Origin: Terriglobia bacterium
GTDB lineage: Bacteria; Acidobacteriota; Terriglobia; JAIQFV01
DNA: 64,000 nt
Assembly (NCBI GenBank): GCA_028716525.1
Contig: JAQUPQ010000012.1
Coordinates: 29,307-93,306 of the forward strand
Direction: 5' to 3'
Under the pieces are notes generated by a model. It worked only from the letters and a program-made list of their open reading frames with translations. It was not told where the DNA came from and did no database searches. Shown piece by piece: positions 57,107-63,153 of the stretch. Position 1 is the first letter of the stretch; every line of letters starts with the position of its first letter. Made by a program: the position numbers and the translations under genes.

Positions 57107-57495
57107 GCGGATTCGAGCCACGTCACAAGGTCGCGCACGTGCAAGAACACCGGTATGTCCAGCCGTTCCGCTTCCGCCTTCTCCGCGACTGCGCCTACCG
57201 ATTGCGCCCACCCTGGCACCATGACCACGGCGTCGCACGTCATCATCTCCGCCATCGTCGCTTCGTACCAGAATTGAGGCGTCTGGATTCCGAGGAAGTA
57301 ATGCCGCGTGTTGGCGTGCGGGATGACCGGATAGCAACCGGCCAGGGCGACGCGGTAGCCGACCGCTTCGGCGTTTCGAACGTTCTGTTCTTCCTGCCAA
57401 CGGGTATCGGCGGTGAAGGCACCGGCCACGTAGCAGCGCTTGATTCGGCGAGCATCCAAGGACGCGCGGAACTTGTCGACGTGCTCTTGGCTCAT
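57103..57495 (-). CDS. Nucleoside 2-deoxyribosyltransferase-like (DUF4406) protein
   Basis: A 130-aa protein starting at ATG 57495 (MSQEHVDKFRASLDARRIKR); the track ORF adds 45 residues. YVAGAFTADTRWQEEQNVRN, VIPHANTRHYF and CDAVVMVPGWAQSVGAVAEK match the DUF4406 pattern (small Rossmann-like NDT family) in order. The substrate is unknown; such proteins may act on nucleotides or nucleosides. It is translationally coupled to the 195-aa gene. Confidence 0.75.
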   Translation of the reverse strand: MSQEHVDKFRASLDARRIKRCYVAGAFTADTRWQEEQNVRNAEAVGYRVALAGCYPVIPHANTRHYFLGIQTPQFWYEATMAEMMTCDAVVMVPGWAQSVGAVAEKAEAERLDIPVFLHVRDLVTWLESA

Positions 57496-58079
57496 CGCAT
57501 GGTCTCCAGAGATCCGCGCAACGCTTTGAGGTACGCCGTCGCCTTGATGCACCGCCCTACTTCCTTGCGGTATTCGGCCTCGTGATAGGTCAGGTCTTTC
57601 GCGACGTGCTTCGTCTCGTTGGTCAACCACTGTTCTCCAGTGAGAAGAACCGGGGCCGGGTAGTCATAGTCCAGCGGCTTCCCGGTTTCGATTTGCGAAA
57701 GCATGAACGTCTTGAGGTCTTCATGCTCCGGCGTCGGAGGGTTCCATGCTTGTACCTGTTCTCGCATTGAGTCGTAGGCGAATTTGACCTTCGCGTGTTC
57801 GTCGCGGTATTCCTGCATGCACTTGACGGACTTGTTGAACTCTCTCCGCGCTTCGCCTACCGCATCCTGCGTTGACGTCTCCAACAACTCCGTGAGTCGC
57901 GTCCGGCACTTCTCAGCTTCGTTCTTGTGATACTCTTCCGGTTTGAATTCTTCCGGGATTTTGGCGTCCATCGAATCATCGTGCATCCGGAAGAGATACT
58001 CGATGCCGCGAGCACACCGCATGACGTAGTCCTTGAACGTTCCGCCTTCGTCGATTATCGAAGTATATTCTGTCGGCAT
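57492..58079 (-). CDS. Hypothetical protein, 195 aa
   Basis: Starts MPTEYTSIIDEGGTFKDYVM with GGAGGTAAC upstream. Mostly helical and charged (QDAVGEARREFNKSVKCMQE). A short Pro-rich patch (DYDYPAPVLLTG) interrupts the helices. No family was recognised. It lies between the deoxyribosyltransferase-like and NrdR-like genes, which could hint at nucleotide metabolism. Confidence 0.6.
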   Translation of the reverse strand: MPTEYTSIIDEGGTFKDYVMRCARGIEYLFRMHDDSMDAKIPEEFKPEEYHKNEAEKCRTRLTELLETSTQDAVGEARREFNKSVKCMQEYRDEHAKVKFAYDSMREQVQAWNPPTPEHEDLKTFMLSQIETGKPLDYDYPAPVLLTGEQWLTNETKHVAKDLTYHEAEYRKEVGRCIKATAYLKALRGSLETMR

Positions 58080-58080
58080 G

Positions 58081-58314
58081 TTACCTCCTATCCTCCCAGC
58101 AATCGGCCGTCATCTCGACCGTCGCCTGTTCGTGACCGCACACCACGCACCTCCGCATCCGCAACCGTAGTCGCGCCTTGCCTTCCTTGACGTGGGTCAG
58201 CACGTCCTTCCCAAGCGCGAACAGCGACACCCGGACCCGCGCGTCACCTTCGATATCCACGCTTGTCCGCGTGTCTTTCACCGTCGTCTTCCCTCCGCAG
58301 TCTTCGCACCACAT
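58081..58314 (-). CDS. NrdR-like zinc-ribbon protein, 77 aa
   Basis: MWCEDCGGKTTVKDTRTSVD and LRLRMRRCVVCGHEQATVEM follow the NrdR ribbon layout (CxxCGG...DTR...RxRxCxxCGxE..TVE). There is no ATP-cone, so it would be a ribbon-only DNA or RNA binder. It resembles the 76-aa gene at 53864, making a pair of related proteins. Confidence 0.65.
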   Translation of the reverse strand: MWCEDCGGKTTVKDTRTSVDIEGDARVRVSLFALGKDVLTHVKEGKARLRLRMRRCVVCGHEQATVEMTADCWEDRR

Positions 58315-58318
58315 CGCT

Positions 58319-58825
58319 TCACCTACCGGTTGCAGCCGACCCGAACAGCGCCGCAGTCGGCGTGTCGGGGTTGAGTCCGTGTTTCTGCATCGCCGCGTTG
58401 AGGAGTTTCAGGAACGCGGATAGGCTCACTGAGTCGTTGTGCCCTGACCCCTGCGCTTGCCCGAGATTCGACCCGAGCGACCGCGAGATGTGATACCAGA
58501 GCTCCGCCTCGCGCTGCCTTGGCGTTGGGTCGGGACACATGTGCTTGCGGCAAAGCGGGCGCTTGATGACCGATCCGTCGTCCATGTGGCGGTAGAGCAC
58601 GTCCACCGCCGGGGCTCCGCACTCGATACACCGCTTGCGCTTGGCGCAGGGCTCGCGCCGCTTCGTGTCCTCTGTCTCCTCGTTGAGGTCTAGCAAGGCG
58701 TTGACCTTGGGAAGACCGATACCCACGGTACGAGCTGCCCCGCGACGTGAGAGGCCACGGGCCATGCACAGGCGGATGCGAGAGAGGAGCACGGCGTCAC
58801 GCTCGGACTGCCAATGACTATTCAT
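58319..58825 (-). CDS. HTH and zinc-site protein, 168 aa
   Basis: GGGAGGG upstream of ATG 58825. The N-terminal ARGLSRRGAARTVGIGLPKV has HTH-like spacing. A CIECGAPAVDVLYRH and PLCRKHMCPD pair forms a probable zinc site, followed by a Gly/Ser-rich linker and short helix. Likely a DNA-binding regulator. Confidence 0.6.
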   Translation of the reverse strand: MNSHWQSERDAVLLSRIRLCMARGLSRRGAARTVGIGLPKVNALLDLNEETEDTKRREPCAKRKRCIECGAPAVDVLYRHMDDGSVIKRPLCRKHMCPDPTPRQREAELWYHISRSLGSNLGQAQGSGHNDSVSLSAFLKLLNAAMQKHGLNPDTPTAALFGSAATGR

Positions 58826-59084
58826 TGAAGATACCCTCCCACCCGCGATCGACGGCTATCTTTCTGGCTTCCGCGTTTAAGTCGTCCGATGTTCCAACTT
58901 CTGCATTGTCGATACAGTGCTGAACCGTTATGCCTTCGCACATTTCGATAGCTGCGGTGGCAATGCAAATCTCGCGCCGTAGCGATGCGATTTTCTGGTC
59001 GCGCTCGTAGCATCCGGCGCACGGCCCATCGTGACCGCAGACCGGACATGACGGCGTGCCGGGTTGACCATTGCGCTCTTTCAT
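58818..59084 (-). CDS. Cys-rich protein with CAGCYERDQKI motif, 88 aa
   Basis: The true start is ATG 59084 (MKERNGQPGTPSCPVCGHDG), which overlaps the upstream TGA. CPVCGHDGPCAGC gives four Cys, followed by ERDQKIASLRREICIATAAI. The motif is repeated in the adjacent upstream gene (CSGCKDRDQKIHDACRNLVD), suggesting gene duplication. No family was recognised. Confidence 0.6.
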   Translation of the reverse strand: MKERNGQPGTPSCPVCGHDGPCAGCYERDQKIASLRREICIATAAIEMCEGITVQHCIDNAEVGTSDDLNAEARKIAVDRGWEGIFNE

Positions 59085-59497
59085 GGCTCCCACCCGAGTA
59101 TAAGGGCCGCGTCGCGTATGCGGTCCATCACGCTTTTCCCTTTGACAATCATGTCCGCTGTACCTGGACTCGATAGAAGAATGATGGCGTCTACAAGATT
59201 TCTGCACGCATCGTGAATCTTCTGGTCGCGATCCTTGCATCCAGAGCACGATAGAGAATCGTTCTGCTTGTCGTCCTCTTCTGCGAGTTCGCCTATCGCG
59301 AACGCCGGGACGAAGGCGTTGGGAAGGGCGAGACAGTACACGTGACCGTCCTGGACGCGGAAGGCCGCGCAGTCGTTGTTGCAATTGCGGTCGTAGTTTC
59401 TCCAACAGTCCACCGGTTGTTGTCCCGAATCAGCCCTGTGAAGGACTTCTACGGACCCCGGCTTGCCGTTGTAGGTTTTCAAATTCACTTTCCGCAT
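59081..59497 (-). CDS. Cys-containing protein, 138 aa, related to downstream neighbour
   Basis: Start at ATG 59497 (MRKVNLKTYNGKPGSVEVLH), GGAGAGGTGGACA upstream. An N-terminal region with NYDRNCNNDCAAFRV and a C-terminal region with CSGCKDRDQKI, the latter sharing its layout with the 88-aa protein. A metal-binding role is probable; no function recognised. Confidence 0.6.
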   Translation of the reverse strand: MRKVNLKTYNGKPGSVEVLHRADSGQQPVDCWRNYDRNCNNDCAAFRVQDGHVYCLALPNAFVPAFAIGELAEEDDKQNDSLSCSGCKDRDQKIHDACRNLVDAIILLSSPGTADMIVKGKSVMDRIRDAALILGWEP

Positions 59498-59534
59498 TGT
59501 CCACCTCTCCTTTATTGCCAAACGTGTTTTCTTC

Positions 59535-59624
59535 TCACCACAATCTATTTCGAATGCCGTAAAGCACTACGGCCCATATCGCCACAGCGAGCACGATTAG
59601 GATGATTTCTTGCTCGGTGCGCAT
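59535..59624 (-). CDS. Tiny membrane peptide, 29 aa
   Basis: Not in the track. MRTEQEIILIVLAVAIWAVV then LYGIRNRLW is a single membrane helix. It overlaps the 177-aa gene end by 28 bases and fills a 100-base gap. Support is only the hydrophobic pattern and position, so it may be fortuitous. Confidence 0.35.
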   Translation of the reverse strand: MRTEQEIILIVLAVAIWAVVLYGIRNRLW

Positions 59625-60130
59625 CGGTCATCATCCTTCGCGGCCAGGGCCGTTTCGATTGACTCGACAAGCCCGACGGGTAGCATGTCCCGATGTCCGT
59701 GTACCGTCGACAGCAGTTGCCGCAGCCGCTCGACCTTTTCGCGAAGAGCTTTGCGATCTCTCTCGGCGTAGGCGATTGCGTTTGCTGCTCCATTGTGAAG
59801 TTGCTTTCGAACCCCGAGGGCGTTTTCGATCTCTACAAATTCGGCCTCTGCTGCTCGCGCCCGCTTCTCGGCGGCGGCGAGAGCCATTCCAATTGCAGAG
59901 ATGAGATCACACGCATCGCGTTCCTTGCTAGGCACCCAGTATCCACGCGCTTGCAGTAACCCCCGGATCTCTTGGGCTAACGAATCCCGTCGGGCATCTC
60001 GCTGCTCCCGCGCCTCCTTCAACTCGGCTTCGAGTTCGGCGATGCGCTCTGCCTGCTCCGAAACAACGCAATCACACACCTCGGCCAGTTCCCTGCGCGC
60101 CTTGCACCCGTTGCATGGATTGTACGTCAT
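59597..60130 (-). CDS. Coiled-coil protein with N-terminal Cys cluster, 177 aa
   Basis: MTYNPCNGCKARRELAEVCD then a long coiled coil (VVSEQAERIAELEAELKEAR, REQRDARRDSLAQEIRGLLQ) and a second helical region near the end (RALREKVERLRQLLSTVHGH). The C-terminus overlaps the tiny membrane ORF. CNGC recalls the CxGC motif of the two neighbours. It overlaps the ATPase gene by ATGA, so they may work together. Confidence 0.6.
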   Translation of the reverse strand: MTYNPCNGCKARRELAEVCDCVVSEQAERIAELEAELKEAREQRDARRDSLAQEIRGLLQARGYWVPSKERDACDLISAIGMALAAAEKRARAAEAEFVEIENALGVRKQLHNGAANAIAYAERDRKALREKVERLRQLLSTVHGHRDMLPVGLVESIETALAAKDDDRCAPSKKSS

Positions 60131-61416
60131 CGCGCCACCCCCTCTTCTATCAACACGTCAATTCCTGACGACCCGACCACCTCCATGATGACTAGATACC
60201 CCCTCTCCCGCGCCAACTCAGCGACCACCTGCCGATTCTTCGAATCGAGTAGCGCACCGTGCCGCAGAAACAGCACCTTTAAGTCTGGGTTTCCAGCCGC
60301 CGCGATTTCGAACGCCACGCGGAGCCGTTGCCCGTCGGACGCCTCGGACAACGGCGCGTTGTTGTAGTGAACCGCGCCGTTTTGGATGTCCACCCCGGCG
60401 ATGCACAGCGGTTCCGCCTCGATGCGCTTGGAGCGCTCGACTTGCACGGCCGCGAGTTCCTTGTCCACCTTCTCCGCTGCGGCGGCGAGTTCGCGCACCT
60501 TGGCCGATGCCTCGTCGCGACGCTTGGCGACAGCGACGCGGGAGTTGATGACTTCGGCGTTGGCGAGCTTGGCGCGGAGTTGCGACACGGTGATCCCATC
60601 CGTCTTCATCTTCTCAAATTGTTCCTCGTTTTCATCTGTCTTCGCCACGGCCAGTTTCCCGCGCTCGACAACATCGGCCCGCTTCGCCTTCAATTCGGCG
60701 AGGTGTTTTTCTGTCGATTCTATTTCGGTCTTGAGCGCCGCCGATTCCTGCCGAAGTTTGATGACGTACTGCACCGCGAGCGACATCGAATCTTCGGTTT
60801 TCTTGGTTTCGTCGATTTGCGCTATTAGGTCCGACAGCACCACCGGCTCCGTCGGGTCGCCCGTCTCCGGCTTCGGCAGGTTGCGGAGTTCCCCCTCTGC
60901 ATCTCGCACGCGCCGGTTGGCGTTCGTCCGCTCGTCGTACAGCCGCTTGTATTCGGCGTCCAGGTCCGTGAAGTCCACCCCCATGACCTCTTGCACGCGC
61001 TTGGTTTGGTCCGCGTCCGACATAAGCAGGAACGCCGTCGGGTCGATTCCGAACGTCCCGCACAGGGCGTCCAACACGGCCTGCGGCTTCTTGAGTTCCA
61101 CGCCGTCCGCGCCCTGAACCTTGATGGTCGTGCCCTTCTCCGTGACACCGCGCCGAACCTCAACCACCTCCCCGGCCAGCTCCAAGGTCACTACACCCTT
61201 GTCCGTACCGTGGTGCAACAACTCCTTGCCCTTGGGCTTCACGCCGTCCAGAGCCCAACGTAGGGCGTCCAGAAGCGATGACTTTCCCGCCCCGTTCTCC
61301 CCGCCGACGACGACCATGCCGCCGTCCGCTTGGAACTTCACCTCCGCGAGCTTGATGCCGAGCACGTTCGAGACCTGTGCGCGTACCAGCCGCGCCTTGT
61401 TGTCTTTCTTCCCCAT
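60127..61416 (-). CDS. SMC/Rad50-like ATPase with degenerate Walker B
   Basis: Start at ATG 61416 (MGKKDNKARLVRAQVSNVLG, GAGGAGGTGGACAAC upstream), 429 aa. Walker A GGENGAGKSSLLDAL (about 38-52) is intact. The middle is coiled coil (ESAALKTEIESTEKHLAELK, KVRELAAAAEKVDKELAAVQ). The signature PLSEASDGQRLRVAFEIA (about 355) is present, but Walker B reads LKVLFLRHGALLD, where hhhhDE would be expected. It resembles small phage recombination or DNA-damage ATPases. No nuclease partner (SbcD/Mre11) is adjacent. Confidence 0.75.
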   Translation of the reverse strand: MGKKDNKARLVRAQVSNVLGIKLAEVKFQADGGMVVVGGENGAGKSSLLDALRWALDGVKPKGKELLHHGTDKGVVTLELAGEVVEVRRGVTEKGTTIKVQGADGVELKKPQAVLDALCGTFGIDPTAFLLMSDADQTKRVQEVMGVDFTDLDAEYKRLYDERTNANRRVRDAEGELRNLPKPETGDPTEPVVLSDLIAQIDETKKTEDSMSLAVQYVIKLRQESAALKTEIESTEKHLAELKAKRADVVERGKLAVAKTDENEEQFEKMKTDGITVSQLRAKLANAEVINSRVAVAKRRDEASAKVRELAAAAEKVDKELAAVQVERSKRIEAEPLCIAGVDIQNGAVHYNNAPLSEASDGQRLRVAFEIAAAGNPDLKVLFLRHGALLDSKNRQVVAELARERGYLVIMEVVGSSGIDVLIEEGVAR

Positions 61417-61438
61417 GTTGTCCACCTCCTCTGTGCTA

Positions 61439-61467
61439 TCCCTAGCACGTCCGTTTGTAGTTGTCAA
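61439..61467 (-). promoter_or_regulatory. Possible promoter before the SMC-like ATPase
   Basis: TTGACA (61462-61467), 17-base spacer, TAGGGA (61439-61444, weak), then ...GAGGAGGTGGACAAC and the ATG. It overlaps the end of the upstream 78-aa gene. The leader matches the cassette type. Confidence 0.4.
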
Positions 61468-61678
61468 TCCGAGATTGCGCGTCTAAGAAATGTCTCCAGT
61501 GTCGCGCCGCGTCCAGTGGCGACTCGTATGCCCGGCGCACCCCGTCCCACGTGATGACCAGCCACGGGCCTCGGTGCGGAGTTGCTAGGTTTCTCGCCGA
61601 TGCCGTCGCAAGCGCACACGTGAGCACTTGCCCGCGCATGAGACCGACGGCCAGTGAGGAGTCGAAGCCGCGAAACAT
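61442..61678 (-). CDS. Hypothetical protein, 78 aa
   Basis: MFRGFDSSLAVGLMRGQVLT starts at 61678, where TGATG couples it to the upstream gene; the track shows only a longer ORF containing it. Ends with WRHFLDAQSRIDNYKRTC. Trp-rich C-terminal half (PWLVITWDGVRRAYESPLDA). No family was recognised. Confidence 0.5.
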   Translation of the reverse strand: MFRGFDSSLAVGLMRGQVLTCALATASARNLATPHRGPWLVITWDGVRRAYESPLDAARHWRHFLDAQSRIDNYKRTC

Positions 61679-61866
61679 CAGCGCCCCGCGACCCCGCCGA
61701 AGTTGTCGGGCTGTCCGTCCAGAAGCTCCCGCAGCTTGCGCGCGGCGGCCGTGTATCCGAGGTCGTATGCGGCCCGGTAGCACGGGTCGTTGGGGAGCGT
61801 CGCCTCGGCGTTGCGCGTCACGTTGAGCGCGGCCAGCAACTCCGCAATGAGCGTAATTTTGTCCAT
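61678..61866 (-). CDS. Small helical protein, 62 aa
   Basis: Start at ATG 61866 (MDKITLIAELLAALNVTRNA); GGGGGTGGTAG upstream. Single helical region. A nine-codon ORF (MYEAIERGW) ends just before it. No family was recognised. Confidence 0.5.
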   Translation of the reverse strand: MDKITLIAELLAALNVTRNAEATLPNDPCYRAAYDLGYTAAARKLRELLDGQPDNFGGVAGR

Positions 61867-61904
61867 GACTACCACCCCCTCTCGATTGCTTCGTACATCC
61901 GTTC

Positions 61905-62087
61905 CTATGCCTTGTGGTCAGCGATGTCCTGAGCCGCTTCATCTTGCCCGGCCCTGACCTTCATGCACACCTCGGACGGCCCCTCGTCTCCGCAGGCGTC
62001 CGCGTAGGGACAGCCGTCGCACATGTCCTCGGGATACTCGGGTTCACAGTACGGGCACCCGCCACCCCAGCAAGCGTCACAGCTCAT
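61905..62087 (-). CDS. Cys-rich small protein, 60 aa
   Basis: Start at ATG 62087 (MSCDACWGGGCPYCEPEYPE), AAAGGAGAATTGAC upstream. Eight Cys in CxxC pairs within 41 residues suggest two metal sites. No family was recognised. The track ORF is far longer and mostly out of the coding frame of neighbours. Confidence 0.6.
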   Translation of the reverse strand: MSCDACWGGGCPYCEPEYPEDMCDGCPYADACGDEGPSEVCMKVRAGQDEAAQDIADHKA

Positions 62088-62088
62088 G

Positions 62089-62295
62089 TCAATTCTCCTT
62101 TTTGCTCGGCGGCACGAAACCCGCCGCGATGTACCGAGCTTCGTTGCACGTCGGGCAGCACCCGTGAGAGAGGCACGACCCCTTGGGATACCCGCCGACC
62201 GGAGCCGCAACCCACGTGCCCGTCTCCTCGTCTCCGATGCGCTGGCGGCGGCAGACTTCGCAGACGTAGAAATCAATCTGTGTTGTCGTGCTCAT
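62089..62295 (-). CDS. Small zinc-ribbon protein, 68 aa
   Basis: MSTTTQIDFYVCEVCRRQRI with GCCPTCNEARY gives a CxxC...CCxxC set. It is the first gene after a possible promoter with an extended -10 (TGCTATATT). No function is known. Confidence 0.6.
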   Translation of the reverse strand: MSTTTQIDFYVCEVCRRQRIGDEETGTWVAAPVGGYPKGSCLSHGCCPTCNEARYIAAGFVPPSKKEN

Positions 62296-62301
62296 GTTCT
62301 A

Positions 62302-62329
62302 AATATAGCACAGCCGTTGACAGGCGCAA
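62302..62329 (-). promoter_or_regulatory. Possible extended -10 promoter
   Basis: TATATT (62302-62307) preceded by TG; TTGCGC (62324-62329) lies 16 bases upstream as a partial -35. GTGCT...AGCAC repeats flank the -10 and the start codon and might form an operator. Confidence 0.4.
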
Positions 62330-62372
62330 GCATAAAACGACAACCCCGCGTCGATTTTTCTAGCCCGCGCCG

Positions 62373-62774
62373 TTACTGGTCGGCACGATCCAGGATGTCT
62401 AGTATCCGCCCCGCCATGTTGACCGCTCCCGCGTCGTGCGCCCGGCTGTTTGTCTCCCGGCACAGGGTCGCGGCTTCGCTGATTATGACCTTCAACTTTT
62501 CGGCATCGTCCATGAAGGCCAAGTTGTTGCGCTTCTGTACCTCCCACGAATCCTTCCACATGCTCGCTTCTCGTCGGAGGTCATTCATTTTCTTTTCGTC
62601 GGCTTCCTCGAACGTCCTTTGCGCCGCACGTTCGGCACGTCGCGCTTCTGACAGGGCGTCGATTCGAGCCGCAGCTCCCCATGACAAAGGCACGTCGCAA
62701 TTGTCGCGCTCGCACACCTCTTCGCAGGCTGATAGGTCTCCTCGCACCGTACAGTTCAGACAATGGTCGGTCAT
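62373..62774 (-). CDS. Cys-rich N-terminus and coiled-coil protein, 133 aa
   Basis: MTDHCLNCTVRGDLSACEEV then CERDNCDVPLSWG supplies five Cys, followed by a charged coiled coil (RAAQRTFEEADEKKMNDLRR, KRNNLAFMDDAEKLKVIISE). It follows the 37-aa gene. Zinc-plus-coiled-coil proteins are repeated in this region. No family was recognised. Confidence 0.6.
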   Translation of the reverse strand: MTDHCLNCTVRGDLSACEEVCERDNCDVPLSWGAAARIDALSEARRAERAAQRTFEEADEKKMNDLRREASMWKDSWEVQKRNNLAFMDDAEKLKVIISEAATLCRETNSRAHDAGAVNMAGRILDILDRADQ

Positions 62775-62786
62775 CTCACTCCCCTT

Positions 62787-62900
62787 TCATCTCCTGGCGC
62801 GCTTCTCCGACTCGGACAAATCAGGGTCGTCAATGTTGTCGTAGCAATCCTGCAAGTCGCCCAGTGTGTTCTCGAATCGGCAATAGCTCATGTTTCCCAT
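62787..62900 (-). CDS. Small conserved phage-type protein, 37 aa
   Basis: Not in the track. MGNMSYCRFENTLGDLQDCY through DLSESEKRARR has the form of a short protein family seen in many phage genomes (SYCRFENT...DCY...LSE). AAAGGAGAGAACG precedes the start; the second ATG (62891) could also serve. Function unknown. Confidence 0.6.
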   Translation of the reverse strand: MGNMSYCRFENTLGDLQDCYDNIDDPDLSESEKRARR

Positions 62901-62927
62901 CGTTCTCTCCTTTGTTGTTCACCCCTC

Positions 62928-62998
62928 GGCGGTGCCCCCAAACCAGGAAAAGGAGATTAACCCGGCTCGGACGCACCGCCCAGGGGGGAACCCTGGGC
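62928..62998 (-). promoter_or_regulatory. Overlapping hairpins in a 103-base leader
   Basis: Hairpin 1: GCCCAGGG, five-base loop, CCCTGGGC (62978-62998, perfect 8 bp). Hairpin 2: GGCGGTGC (minus, 62973-62980) with GCACCGCC (62928-62935). They share bases 62978-62980 and so exclude each other. No T-run follows. It is the only long gap in this area and could be an attenuator or terminator. Confidence 0.45.
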
Positions 62999-63003
62999 AC
63001 CTC

Positions 63004-63150
63004 TCAGAACGTCGGCGGCCTCCTCACGCGCGACGCCTCCCACTTCGCCGCCGCCATCTCGCACCGCTGCCGCCACGCCCGCTCGAACTCGTCTGCCAAC
63101 CGCTCGCGGTCCTCGTCGGTCAGCACCACCCTGTACAGCTTGCGTCCCAT
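63004..63150 (-). CDS. Small basic helical protein, 48 aa
   Basis: Not in the track (a 113-aa shadow is listed instead). MGRKLYRVVLTDEDRERLAD through WEASRVRRPPTF is preceded by AAGGAGGTCTGAACG, the strongest SD in the area. No family was recognised. Confidence 0.6.
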   Translation of the reverse strand: MGRKLYRVVLTDEDRERLADEFERAWRQRCEMAAAKWEASRVRRPPTF

Positions 63151-63153
63151 CGT

